Virus record (IMG/VR): IMGVR_UViG_3300022150_000104
Coordinates: 1 to 43,666 of that record
Direction: 5' to 3' (one strand)
Origin: a virus
DNA: 43,666 bases
In this document: positions 7,788 to 14,929 of the stretch, piece by piece
How positions within the stretch are numbered: the stretch's first letter is position 1
Layout: every line of letters starts with the position of its first letter
Position numbers and translations under genes: made by a program
Notes under the pieces: generated by a model
Database searches by the model: none
Told to the model about the DNA's origin: nothing
Seen by the model: only the letters and a program-made list of their open reading frames with translations

Positions 7788-7920
7788 CATCGCAATTCAG
7801 TCGCGGAGCTAGGCTTGCGATCACCAAGGCTCCGAGGCCAAGCGGTATTAAGGCTTGGACTTAAGTGCCGGAATGACCGGCGACGTCTTTAATATGGGGC
7901 ATCGGCTGAGATTCTGCAAA

Positions 7921-8322
7921 TCACAATCCCAAGCCGTTTCTGACACAATCACGCACTTTCTCTAAAACATCTTCATCAAGCACCCGTACGTCATAGACCC
8001 TTTGGCTATGGTCCCAATGCGAAAAGAGCAGCCGGAGACGCCGAAATGCGACCGTCAAAACCATGTCTCCCTTAACCCACATTTCGGGGCTATCATAAGG
8101 GTGTGGGAGTGCCGGATCCAACCTAATTTTAATGTTGTGAGGATGGGTTCCGCGTGGAGGTGACGTACTTAGCGGAACAATTGTGCAGAGATTTTGGCGA
8201 CCAGGTATTGGTGGTGATAGAACGATACACGGCCTACGCTTTACCATTTCAGGTGGTCGGAAACCCTCATTTAAATCAACCCTAACAATGGTCCCGGGCT
8301 GGGGATGGCTTATGACTGTCAC
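7921..8322 (-). CDS. PemK/MazF-like toxin or growth inhibitor, co-transcribed with the repressor
   Basis: A 133-residue protein of the PemK/MazF (CcdB-like barrel) family. It starts QPGTIVRVDLNEGF, then KRRPCIVLSPP, then CTIVPLSTSPP, then a later WVKGDMVLTVAFRRL, the strand order of MazF-type RNases. MazF enzymes cleave mRNA at short sequences and are normally neutralised by a small antitoxin encoded just upstream. Here the upstream partner is the S24 phage repressor, whose stop overlaps this ATG (ATGA), and no MazE-like gene is present. It may be a toxin controlled by the repressor, an RNase used in phage development, or a family member that has lost toxicity. The terminator hairpins downstream close the two-gene transcript. 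Confidence 0.8.
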   Translation of the reverse strand: MTVISHPQPGTIVRVDLNEGFRPPEMVKRRPCIVLSPPIPGRQNLCTIVPLSTSPPRGTHPHNIKIRLDPALPHPYDSPEMWVKGDMVLTVAFRRLRLLFSHWDHSQRVYDVRVLDEDVLEKVRDCVRNGLGL

Positions 8323-8954
8323 ACCCGATGCGCCAGATCAGCAGGCAGGTGCAGCCGGACGCGGGCGGCCCATTTCAGTTTCACATCGTGCTGATTGTCT
8401 GCGCCTGGGTTAAGTGAAATCAGATTAAACAAACCCGGTGCCGACCCTGCGCGCACCTGCTTTACCCAGCCCATCCCGCTCACGTCTTCGCAGACACATA
8501 TCCGTCCGATCTCGTCAGAAGGCACGCCGTCGGCCGTAGCGCGCGTGTAGAAGAGCAAGTCGCCTGCAGAGTACGTGGGCTGCATGCTGTCGCCGACCAC
8601 CTCGACGGCAACGACACCCTTCGGCGAAAGAATTGACGGACACTCGACCTGAGGGCCGTCGCCTTTTTCGTACGCATCAAAAACAGGTACCATAGCGCCA
8701 GCGCCTACTTGCCCGGCAATGGCCACCGTGGGCCGAGGCTTGGGAGCCTCGCCAACAATCTCCGAAACATCAACCTCGAGAACCTCGGCGATCTTAACAA
8801 GGTTTGCGAGCGTCGGGTTTTTGGTTTTCCGTAAAATAATGTCTCTGACGCCAGTAGCGCTCATGCCAGCTGCAAGCGCAACTGCACGATTATTGGTGCC
8901 GCGCTGCTTTACGAGCGCGTCGATCCGATCTGCTATCAATTGGCCAATCTCCAT
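8319..8954 (-). CDS. Phage repressor, HTH plus S24 peptidase (CI/LexA-like)
   Basis: A 211-residue repressor. Residues 5-66 form an HTH_3 DNA-binding domain (VALAAGMSATGVRDIILRK covers the recognition helix). Residues about 78-205 form an S24 self-cleaving domain with VVGDSMQPTYSAGDLL, the nucleophile Ser123, and the general base Lys165 in WVKQVRAG. An Ala-Gly bond near residues 80-87 is the likely self-cleavage site after RecA activation. It should hold the lysogenic state by binding the five 16-base operators at 7609-7653 and 8955-9028. The operator at 8955-8970 starts one base upstream of its own ATG, so autoregulation is likely. It is the first gene of a bicistron with the MazF-like toxin. 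Confidence 0.95.
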   Translation of the reverse strand: MEIGQLIADRIDALVKQRGTNNRAVALAAGMSATGVRDIILRKTKNPTLANLVKIAEVLEVDVSEIVGEAPKPRPTVAIAGQVGAGAMVPVFDAYEKGDGPQVECPSILSPKGVVAVEVVGDSMQPTYSAGDLLFYTRATADGVPSDEIGRICVCEDVSGMGWVKQVRAGSAPGLFNLISLNPGADNQHDVKLKWAARVRLHLPADLAHRV

Positions 8955-8970
8955 GTAGTACTTTTCCTAC
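8955..8970. promoter_or_regulatory. Right operator 3 (next to repressor start)
   Basis: GTAGTACTTTTCCTAC, 16 bases with conserved outer arms GTAG/CTAC and a degenerate centre. It directly abuts the repressor ATG (8954), so binding would block repressor transcription or translation: probable autoregulation at high repressor level. Confidence 0.6.
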
Positions 8971-8989
8971 ATAGCGCATGTATCTGCAA

Positions 8990-9005
8990 ATAGGATAAAT
9001 CCTCT
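8990..9005. promoter_or_regulatory. Right operator 2
   Basis: ATAGGATAAATCCTCT, matching the core of the operator consensus (TAGGAT then ATCCT). Its centre is 23 bases from operator 1 and 35 from operator 3. Confidence 0.65.
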
Positions 9006-9033
9006 TTACAGAGTAGGATATATCCTACATATT
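9005..9033 (+). promoter_or_regulatory. Candidate rightward early promoter (pR)
   Basis: TTTACA (9005-9010), a 17-base spacer almost filled by the perfect operator, then CATATT (9028-9033). Transcription would start near 9040, at or next to the ATG of the Cro-like gene, so that message would be leaderless or nearly so. It drives the rightward early operon to about 15552. Confidence 0.6.
9013..9028. promoter_or_regulatory. Right operator 1 (perfect palindrome)
   Basis: GTAGGATATATCCTAC is a perfect 16-base palindrome, the best of the five copies, and lies in the spacer between the -35 and -10 of the candidate rightward promoter. Confidence 0.8.
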
Positions 9034-9040
9034 GCATCGC

Positions 9041-9250
9041 ATGATGATGGATACATTCAAGACAGAAATTGAGGCTTACCTTCTTCAAGCAGGCATGAAG
9101 CCTTCGAAGTTTGGTCGAGAATTCCTCAATGACCCCGGATTTGTCTACCGGCTTCGTGAAGGTGGCGAATGCCGCCCGAGCACGATTGAAAAGGTGCGGA
9201 AAAAAATGGGCAAGAGCCGCGCTGCTCGCGGTGGCGAAGAAGCCGCCTGA
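9041..9250 (+). CDS. Cro-like small DNA-binding regulator
   Basis: A protein of about 69 residues: FKTEIEAYLLQAGMKPSKFG, then NDPGFVYRLREGGECRPSTIEKVRKKM. This is the plan of small proteobacterial HTH regulators with a first helix, a scissor helix (SKFGREFLNDP) and a recognition helix. It is the first gene read rightward from the operator region opposite the repressor, which is the position of Cro. Three ATG codons stand in a row (9041, 9044, 9047) with no ribosome site before them, and the predicted transcription start is at or beside the first, so leaderless translation is likely. An upstream TTG is less likely. Confidence 0.75.
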   Translation: MMMDTFKTEIEAYLLQAGMKPSKFGREFLNDPGFVYRLREGGECRPSTIEKVRKKMGKSRAARGGEEAA

Positions 9251-9337
9251 TGTGCCTTTGCTCAATGCTCCCAAGTTTTTCCACATTCCCAGAATCTGCT
9301 CTGGCCCGCGCCGTGCAGCAAGAAAACAGGGTTTCCC

Positions 9338-9751
9338 ATGCGTAAAGTTTACGAAGGTGCAGCGATCCGGTCGCTCTATCGCCAGCTGGTCGAGGACTTC
9401 GGTGGCTTCGATGCTGCCGCGGCGTTCCTCGGGCACTCAAAGGGTACGATTTCAAAGCAGTGCTCTGGCGATGCTGCGATCGGTTGCGATAGCTACGGCC
9501 CGCTTGAGGATGCTGTGGGGCGCTGGCCGATCACGCGGCTGATGTTTGATCGACTGAAGGGCACCGATGCCGCCGGTCAAGTGAATACCCAAGCGGATCA
9601 AGCCTTGCGAGAGGCAGCAGATCTTGCACCTGCGATATTTGCGCTTCTGGTCGACGGCGACCCAGAACCATTGAGGAAGGAAGGGCCCGAAGCGATGGCG
9701 GCTTTGGCGGAGCTTATGCGGTCAGTGAATTCGGGGGGTGGATGTGAATAA
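9338..9751 (+). CDS. Putative phage regulatory protein (CII / Phage_CP76-like)
   Basis: A 137-residue protein with an N-terminal HTH-like region: LYRQLVEDFGGFDAAAAFLG, then HSKGTISKQCSGDAAIGCDSY, recalling the YxxLVxxFGGxxAxAxxLG pattern of CII/CP76-type phage regulators and other HTH proteins. The middle has ITRLMFDRL and the C-terminal half is helical (ALREAADLAPAIFALLVDG). It is the second gene after the Cro-like gene, the place CII holds in lambdoid phages, so a lysogeny activator role is plausible but inferred. Its end overlaps the methyltransferase start. No stronger family match is recognised. Confidence 0.6.
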   Translation: MRKVYEGAAIRSLYRQLVEDFGGFDAAAAFLGHSKGTISKQCSGDAAIGCDSYGPLEDAVGRWPITRLMFDRLKGTDAAGQVNTQADQALREAADLAPAIFALLVDGDPEPLRKEGPEAMAALAELMRSVNSGGGCE

Positions 9752-10442
9752 GCCAGCCTCAGCGCATGGTTTGTCAAGGGCAATCCTAGGCAATCGAAAG
9801 CCCCCAACACTGCCAGGGAAATTCCATTTGCAACACAAGCCGCGTGATCCACGTGACCCCTTAGATTTCGACCCCACGCCCGCAAGCGCCACGCAGGCTA
9901 TACTGCGGGTCGAAGGTGACAGGATGCGGGAAATTGGCGGGCCTGTTTGGGAAAACGCCGTGGGTGCCGGCCATATTGCAAAGGTCTTGCAAGACGACGG
10001 GTTCAGCGTGATCGGGTCCGATATTGTCGATCGAGGCTGGCCGGGAACGATTGTGCGCCCGTTCTACTCATGGGACGGCCGCTATGAGAACATGGGCCGC
10101 GCGCCTGCAAAGATCATTTTCACAAACCCGCCCTACGGAGAGATAACCACACGCGGACACGGTCGCTGGCTGCGCCACACGTTCGATATGGGCGTGCGCT
10201 ATGTTGCCATGCTTCTGTCTTGGGAATGGATTGCTGGCCGCATGAACGGGCTGGACGGCCTGCACAATGAGTTCCCCGTGTCGCGTGCCTATGTCTGTTG
10301 CTGGAAGATCGACTTTCGTGGGCAAGGACAGGCCCCGCAACGCAACGGTTGGCTCGTCTGGGATCGAGACTGGCAGGGTGAAACCGTGCTGCGCCGTCTG
10401 TTCAAAGACGACACGCCCAAAGGTCAGGGGAGGCTATTATGA
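9744..10442 (+). CDS. Orphan DNA adenine-N6 methyltransferase-like protein
   Basis: A 232-residue class I SAM-dependent methyltransferase. DFDPTPASAT at 41-50 precedes motif I VWENAVGAGHIAKVLQ (residues 69-83; acidic end GSDIVD at 91-96), and motif IV is FTNPPYG (NPPY at 128-131), the signature of N6-adenine or N4-cytosine DNA methyltransferases. Later there is a Trp-rich C-terminus. The GTG at 9744 has a G-rich ribosome site (9733-9738) at good spacing and overlaps the end of the previous gene; a GTG at 9738 is possible. No endonuclease partner is present. Probable role: protecting phage DNA from host restriction, or regulatory methylation. Confidence 0.85.
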   Translation: MNKPASAHGLSRAILGNRKPPTLPGKFHLQHKPRDPRDPLDFDPTPASATQAILRVEGDRMREIGGPVWENAVGAGHIAKVLQDDGFSVIGSDIVDRGWPGTIVRPFYSWDGRYENMGRAPAKIIFTNPPYGEITTRGHGRWLRHTFDMGVRYVAMLLSWEWIAGRMNGLDGLHNEFPVSRAYVCCWKIDFRGQGQAPQRNGWLVWDRDWQGETVLRRLFKDDTPKGQGRLL

Positions 10443-10681
10443 GCACCCGAGCACACGACTTCATGGTCTGGCGCGCCGGCAACTCCGTTCAATGGGACTG
10501 CACCGTTGCCGAGATCGCTGATGAGACGGGGATTTCGATCCCCAAAGTCCGATCGATCTTGAAGCGCCGCGGCTGGGTTTGCCTCGCCGATAACCGAAAC
10601 ACGGACCCGTATGCCTATCTGCATCTGGGCAACCAGCATGGTCATAGCCAGGCGCTGCGCAATCTGGGAGTTGATGTATGA
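10439..10681 (+). CDS. Small winged-helix-like protein
   Basis: An 80-residue protein with an HTH-like segment CTVAEIADETGISIPKVRSI followed by LKRRGWVCLADN, as in small winged-helix regulators of phage early operons. The C-terminal 30 residues are polar with histidines (HLGNQHGHSQ). It overlaps both neighbours by 4 bases. A DNA-binding role is likely; the target is unknown. Confidence 0.65.
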   Translation: MSTRAHDFMVWRAGNSVQWDCTVAEIADETGISIPKVRSILKRRGWVCLADNRNTDPYAYLHLGNQHGHSQALRNLGVDV

Positions 10682-11508
10682 CTTTTCGCACAATCGATGT
10701 AGCGGGATTTGATGCCTGTCATCTTGCCGAGCAGCCCGCGCCGATGCTGCAATGGGTGCCAATCGACAACCTAGTGATCGACGGCGCATATCAGCGCGAA
10801 CTTGGACGGCAGAACCTGACAGCAATCCGCAAGATCGCGTCAGATTTCCGCTGGTCAAGGTTTGCTCCAGTTCTGGTAGCACCCGTCGACGGTGGCAGGT
10901 TCGCGATCATCGACGGTCAGCACCGAACCCATGCCGCGAAGATTTGTGGTATCAAGTCGGTGCCGGCCATGATCGTGCAAATCGACCCCGCAGAACAGGC
11001 GAGCGCGTTTGCGTTCGTCAACTCGGCGACCACCAAGATCACGCCGCATCACATCTATAAAGCGGGGCTTGCGGCAAAAGAGCCATGGGCTGTGAACATG
11101 AAGGCGGCCGTTGAGGATGGCGGGTGTGATCTGCGCATGTCGAACGCTTCCACCGCGCACAAAAAGCCGGGGCAAATTTACTGTATCGGCTTGATCAGGG
11201 ATATCGAAAAGCGCGGATATCTCAGGGCGTTAACGGCAGTTCTTAAAGGGCTGGTTGAATACGACACTTCCGGCCGCGTGCCGCTCTACTCTGACTTCAT
11301 CATCAGGCCAATGGTCTTCGCATATGCTGAAAGCCAGGATTTTGAAAGGCTCGATGTCGCTGCCTTCTTGCGCGAAAACGACCCCTTCAAGGTCATCAAC
11401 TTTGTCGATCGGGCAATGGCTGACGAGCAGCTGCAGGGGTCGCGGCAGGTCAACTACCGTAATGCGTTCCGGGTGCAATTTCAGCAATTTCTAAAGGTGA
11501 GGTCATGA
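10678..11508 (+). CDS. ParB/sulfiredoxin-fold protein
   Basis: A 276-residue protein whose first 110 residues follow the ParB N-terminal (ParB/Srx) fold: VPIDNLVIDGAYQREL, then RFAPVLVAPVDGGRFAIIDG, then the signature DGQHRTHAAKICGIKSVPAM. The rest is helical and is not the HTH or centromere-binding part of plasmid ParB. Phages carry such proteins as DNA-modification enzymes, nucleases or CTP-using regulators, and the sequence does not decide between these. It follows the adenine methyltransferase and a winged-helix gene with 4-base overlaps, so a modification-related role is one possibility. Confidence 0.75.
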   Translation: MTFRTIDVAGFDACHLAEQPAPMLQWVPIDNLVIDGAYQRELGRQNLTAIRKIASDFRWSRFAPVLVAPVDGGRFAIIDGQHRTHAAKICGIKSVPAMIVQIDPAEQASAFAFVNSATTKITPHHIYKAGLAAKEPWAVNMKAAVEDGGCDLRMSNASTAHKKPGQIYCIGLIRDIEKRGYLRALTAVLKGLVEYDTSGRVPLYSDFIIRPMVFAYAESQDFERLDVAAFLRENDPFKVINFVDRAMADEQLQGSRQVNYRNAFRVQFQQFLKVRS

Positions 11509-11702
11509 GCACCGCGCGTCGGGAAGGTGACACCATCGTCATCACCGTGCCGATCGAGGAGGCCCAGAGTCTTCGGGTCGCACTGCAGCCTTGTCTGTGC
11601 GGTCACACGAAGAGCGCAGCCACGGCCAGGATCCGAGCACGGTTCGTGAAAGGCATTGGCATGGCAATGGACCATCCGAAACCAAGGGTCGCTGCCGAGT
11701 AG
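11505..11702 (+). CDS. Small hypothetical early protein
   Basis: A 65-residue protein: beta-like start (EGDTIVITVPIEEAQSLRVAL) and a segment CLCGHTKSAATARIRARF with two cysteines and basic residues. ATGA overlap with the ParB-like gene supports translation. No family recognised. Confidence 0.55.
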   Translation: MSTARREGDTIVITVPIEEAQSLRVALQPCLCGHTKSAATARIRARFVKGIGMAMDHPKPRVAAE

Positions 11703-11736
11703 CTGCGCTTCAGGAATTTTCAGAAAGGAGACGGTG

Positions 11737-12060
11737 ATGTTGGATCAACAGTATTACGATCTCGGCGAAGTGCGTTCAACGCCTGCCGTTGCACAAGATA
11801 CGCAATCCAAACCCAAGCCTTTGACGGCAAAAGACTGGTTCAAGGTGATCGGGCCGAGGGTCGGTGACGCGATAAAGCCGTTCCAGTGCGGCGCGCCTTG
11901 GACGGCTTTCGCTAAAGATTGCGAGCTGCGCCGTCTCGCTAGGCTGCAAGCCCGGATCGACCGGAAACAGCGGGCATTGGCCGAGCTTAAAACTAACCGT
12001 CGGCAGATAATGGTCCGTTGCGTCCGGCGCATGCGGCGCGAGCGGGGTTTGCAGTCGTGA
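11737..12060 (+). CDS. Hypothetical basic early protein
   Basis: A 107-residue protein. Its C-terminal half is a strongly basic helix (ELRRLARLQARIDRKQRAL, then VRRMRRERGLQS), suggesting nucleic acid contact. The ATG at 11737 is preferred because AGGAG lies about 8 bases upstream; the frame is open further upstream but that part lacks a site and overlaps the previous gene. No family recognised. It overlaps the next gene's GTG start. Confidence 0.6.
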   Translation: MLDQQYYDLGEVRSTPAVAQDTQSKPKPLTAKDWFKVIGPRVGDAIKPFQCGAPWTAFAKDCELRRLARLQARIDRKQRALAELKTNRRQIMVRCVRRMRRERGLQS

Positions 12061-12863
12061 CGGATCTATTCAGTACAAAACCAAACCCGCAAAAACTCAA
12101 ATCGAGCGATATTCGTGCGGGGATGTCGAAGCGGTGGTCTGCACCAGAATGGGCGATCATGTGGGAGGTCGGTGAAGGGACTGGTGCACAGTCTGGACGA
12201 TATGCTGACGCAGTGATGATGAGCCTTTGGCCGTCACGAGGCCTTGAACTGCACGGCGTCGAGGTCAAGATCAGCCGTTCAGATTGGAAGCGCGAAGCCG
12301 CGGATCCCTCTAAGGCAGAGGCGATTGCAAAGTATTGCGACCGTTGGTGGATACACACGCCACCTGGAATAGTCGCCGATCTCTCCGAACTGCCCCCGGC
12401 TTGGGGTCTGCGCGAGTTCGATGGCAAGGCATGGCAGACTGTTCGCGAAGCCGATAAAACCGAGGCAACGCAGATCACGCGGCCATTCTTGGCGGCGATG
12501 CTGCGTCGAGCTGATGGGACCATGCAGGCACTGATGGAGGAGGCCATGCATGATGCGCGCCAGGCTTCATATGCCGAGGCTGAGAGGATGCGCGCAGGCA
12601 TCCGAAAGCAGGTTGATGAAGGTGTGAAGCGTCGGACAGAATCCCTCGAACGCACAGCGGCAAACGTCGCTGAATTTGAGGCGGCGTTCGGCGCTCACAT
12701 AAGAAACTCGTTCGGCGAGCATCCGGCCGCTTGGGGCAGCGCAGCAAAGCACTTGGCTGAATGTGGGCAGAGTGGCTATGGGCGTCTGTCAGACAGACTG
12801 CGTAAGGCAGCTGATGAAATTGATGCGCTTGCCGCTCTGTCATCTGTTGAGCGTGCACCATGA
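12057..12863 (+). CDS. PD-(D/E)XK nuclease-like protein (MmcB-like)
   Basis: A 268-residue protein starting at a GTG overlapped with the preceding TGA. The N-terminal 110 residues read like a PD-(D/E)XK nuclease core: YADAVMMSLWP (acidic strand), then LELHGVEVKISRSDW with the E-x-K pair, then AIAKYCDRWWIHTPPGIV, as in MmcB-type DNA repair proteins of alphaproteobacteria. The C-terminal half is a long charged helix. In a phage replication operon this could be a structure-specific or repair nuclease. A family-level fold is likely; activity is inferred. Confidence 0.7.
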   Translation: MTDLFSTKPNPQKLKSSDIRAGMSKRWSAPEWAIMWEVGEGTGAQSGRYADAVMMSLWPSRGLELHGVEVKISRSDWKREAADPSKAEAIAKYCDRWWIHTPPGIVADLSELPPAWGLREFDGKAWQTVREADKTEATQITRPFLAAMLRRADGTMQALMEEAMHDARQASYAEAERMRAGIRKQVDEGVKRRTESLERTAANVAEFEAAFGAHIRNSFGEHPAAWGSAAKHLAECGQSGYGRLSDRLRKAADEIDALAALSSVERAP

Positions 12864-13282
12864 AACACGCCCGCCTCGCCATGCCGTCGCCAATAAGCAC
12901 CAATGGCCTGTACAGGAATGTGCGGGGCGTGGGGCGCGTGGCCACGACCAAATACACCGCGTGGAAGCGGTTGGCCGCACAGTATTTGACGGTCCAATCG
13001 CCACTGCCGAAATTTGAAACGCCCGTGACAGTGCTGATCTACGTAGGTGAGCAGGGCGTGGGTGGCATGGACGCTGACAACACGGAGAAGGCCTATCTGG
13101 ACGCGCTCAAGCGAGCTGGCATCATCGTGGATGACAGCCGCAAGTGGGTGCGCGGCGTTGCTGCACACTGGACGCCGGGGCTGTGCGGGGCCGTCGTGGT
13201 GATCGAGGCTGCAAGCGATCAGATCAATCTGGATCTGGCGACCTATGGTCTGTCCGTGAACGCGAAGGAGCTCCTGACGTGA
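12860..13282 (+). CDS. RusA-like Holliday junction resolvase
   Basis: A 140-residue protein of the RusA family. The diagnostic acidic residues are in GMDADNTEKAYLDAL (Asp71, Asp73, Asn74, Asp81) and IIVDDSRKW (Asp91, Asp92). Phage RusA cuts four-way junctions left by recombination and branched concatemers before packaging, and it pairs here with the RecE/Sak4 recombination genes on the opposite strand. N-terminal PSPISTNGLYRN is also typical. Length is normal for the family (about 120-140). Confidence 0.9.
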   Translation: MKHARLAMPSPISTNGLYRNVRGVGRVATTKYTAWKRLAAQYLTVQSPLPKFETPVTVLIYVGEQGVGGMDADNTEKAYLDALKRAGIIVDDSRKWVRGVAAHWTPGLCGAVVVIEAASDQINLDLATYGLSVNAKELLT

Positions 13283-14142
13283 AGCACGGATCCGATTGGT
13301 ACAAGCGCGAACCAGCCGCGTATTTGGGGGGCGTTCAGGGCCTGACAGCAAAAGAGCACGCGGTCTATTCCGTGACCCTGGATCTGATCTATGCGCACGG
13401 CGGCGCGATCAACAATGACCCCAGTTGGATAGCTGGATGGATCAGTGACATGGGATCTGCGGCCGTGCGGAAGACGATTTTTTCCCTCGCTGAAAAGGGC
13501 AAATTGATCGTCACCGAAAACGAAATCAGCCAGAAACGGGCGAAAACCGAAGCAAAAACGAAAGAAAACGTGAGTGAAACCGCAAGAGAAAACGGGAAAA
13601 AAGGTGGTAAAAAATCTGCGGAAATTCGGGCCGGATCAAAAGAAAACAACACCTTAGGTGAAGCGGATGCTTCAAGCAAAAACCGAGCAGAGAAGATAAG
13701 AGAAGATAAGATAGAAGAAGATAAATCTTCTTCTTCTCAAGAGGCAGAAGTTTATCAGAGATATTTGAAGGCCCATCCAAGGCCTGTCTACAGCGATGCC
13801 GGCGAGGTGCTTTTTGCCGATCTGGTCGCAAGTGGTGTCGATCCTGAGCGTATCATCGCCGCAGCTCGATCGTACGCCGACACCGTCCGGAGCTGGTCGT
13901 CCGCGGGCAAGGTGCAGCAGTCCGACAATTTTCTCGATCCGGAGCGGGGCAAGTGGGAGACCTACACGGTCAAAGCCGTTGAGCGTCCGAGCGAAGAGGC
14001 CGTCTTGGCGTTCTATGCGGATGTGGTTCTCAGCAAGAAGCGGACTGCCCCGTCTACGGTCAACAGCAGCATGGCCGGAAAGCTCTTGGCGGCTGGTTTG
14101 GTGACCGAAGGCGACCTCAGGGCGGCAGGGGTGGCAGCATGA
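13279..14142 (+). CDS. DUF1376-type phage replication protein
   Basis: A 287-residue protein from a GTG that overlaps the RusA stop (GTGA). Residues 1-70 follow DUF1376 (WYKREPAAYLGGVQGLTAKE, then YSVTLDLIYAHGGAIN), the winged-helix start of many phage replication initiators. Residues about 70-160 form a Lys/Glu-rich low-complexity linker with an underlying AT-rich, repeat-rich stretch of DNA. Residues 160-287 are a helical C-terminal domain (HPRPVYSDAGEVLFADLVASG). With the DnaA-like gene downstream it probably starts phage DNA replication, and its gene may contain the origin. Confidence 0.75.
   Translation: MKHGSDWYKREPAAYLGGVQGLTAKEHAVYSVTLDLIYAHGGAINNDPSWIAGWISDMGSAAVRKTIFSLAEKGKLIVTENEISQKRAKTEAKTKENVSETARENGKKGGKKSAEIRAGSKENNTLGEADASSKNRAEKIREDKIEEDKSSSSQEAEVYQRYLKAHPRPVYSDAGEVLFADLVASGVDPERIIAAARSYADTVRSWSSAGKVQQSDNFLDPERGKWETYTVKAVERPSEEAVLAFYADVVLSKKRTAPSTVNSSMAGKLLAAGLVTEGDLRAAGVAA
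13516..13734. other. Candidate phage replication origin inside the DUF1376 gene
   Basis: GAAAAC occurs at 13516, 13542, 13564, 13588 and 13642, the first four spaced 22-26 bases apart like iterons. An AT-rich purine tract with repeated AGATAAG (about 13694-13711) and a perfect 10-base inverted repeat AGAAGAAGAT/ATCTTCTTCT (13713-13734) follow. Lambda places its origin within gene O in this manner. The repeats could also just reflect Lys/Glu-rich coding. Confidence 0.35.
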
Positions 14143-14468
14143 AACCGACCGTCCTCGAAATCGTCGCGTGTGCATCTGAAGCGTTTCGGGTTGATGCGTA
14201 TCAGATCCTGAATGGTGATCGCAGTGACCTGCACTGCCGCCCGCGATTTGCCGTCTGTCTGATCGCTCACGACCTCGGATACTCGCACCCGCAGATTGGC
14301 CGGACGCTTGGCGGACGTGACCACACGTCGATCATCAACGCCTGCAAGCGAGCGCGCGCATTCGCGGCAGAGGAGCCGGAATATCTGGATCTGATCGAGG
14401 AGATCAGGGCGGCCGCATGCCGTGACCGAATGCCATTTTTCAAATCACAAAGGAGCAATCCTGTATGA
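14139..14468 (+). CDS. Stand-alone DnaA domain IV-like protein
   Basis: A 109-residue protein that matches the DNA-binding C-terminal domain of DnaA. It has FRVDAYQILNGDRSDLHCRP, then VCLIAHDLGYSHPQIG, then GRTLGGRDHTSIINACKRA, which aligns with the GRDHTTV signature that contacts DnaA boxes. It has no AAA+ domain, so it cannot act as a full initiator. It may bind DnaA boxes or an origin to recruit or block host DnaA. It directly follows the DUF1376 replication gene with a 4-base overlap. Confidence 0.85.
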   Translation: MKPTVLEIVACASEAFRVDAYQILNGDRSDLHCRPRFAVCLIAHDLGYSHPQIGRTLGGRDHTSIINACKRARAFAAEEPEYLDLIEEIRAAACRDRMPFFKSQRSNPV

Positions 14469-14929
14469 GAACCGAGCCACGCCCATTGAAGAAGCTGACG
14501 CGCGAGCACCTGGAGCCGCTTTGGTCGCGCCGGGATATCCCGATCGCACGCATTGCGTCTGCTCTTGGGGTGACCCCTCAGGCTGTAAGCGTAAAGGCGA
14601 AATTATTAGGACTGCCATCCAGACGGGGCAACAAAGAACCCATGAAAAGAACGGATGATGCCGAGTTTCGAAGCATGTGGCTCGCAGGGGTGAATTCGAC
14701 GGAAATGGCGAAATTGTTTGGATATGCCGACGCTGCATCTGTGGTCCATCGGCGGATCAACTTGGGTCTGCCCGGAAGGCACAGAGGGGCAGGCGGGGGT
14801 ACCAATGTTCGCTACGGTTGGTCCGAAACGATCAGTTTGGCGCAGTTCCGCGAGATGCAGTTTGCACGGGCGGTGCAGGGCATGGTCCGCAGCACTCAAA
14901 CACGGAAACCACAAAGGCAGGCTTTATGA
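14465..14929 (+). CDS. Tandem-HTH GcrA-like DNA-binding protein
   Basis: A 154-residue protein with two HTH-like segments: LTREHLEPLWSRRDIPIARI, followed by SALGVTPQAVSVKAKLLGLP, and TDDAEFRSMWLAGVNSTEMA, followed by GYADAASVVHRRINLGLPGR. Both recall the GcrA pattern (W-x-eG-S-x-x-IA-x-x-LG-x-T-x-x-AV-x-x-K-x-x-RLGL) of alphaproteobacterial sigma-factor co-activators, here duplicated. It may regulate late phage genes or host cell cycle promoters. Its late-early position just upstream of a promoter-terminator pair makes a late-gene regulator role attractive but unproven. Confidence 0.65.
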   Translation: MRTEPRPLKKLTREHLEPLWSRRDIPIARIASALGVTPQAVSVKAKLLGLPSRRGNKEPMKRTDDAEFRSMWLAGVNSTEMAKLFGYADAASVVHRRINLGLPGRHRGAGGGTNVRYGWSETISLAQFREMQFARAVQGMVRSTQTRKPQRQAL

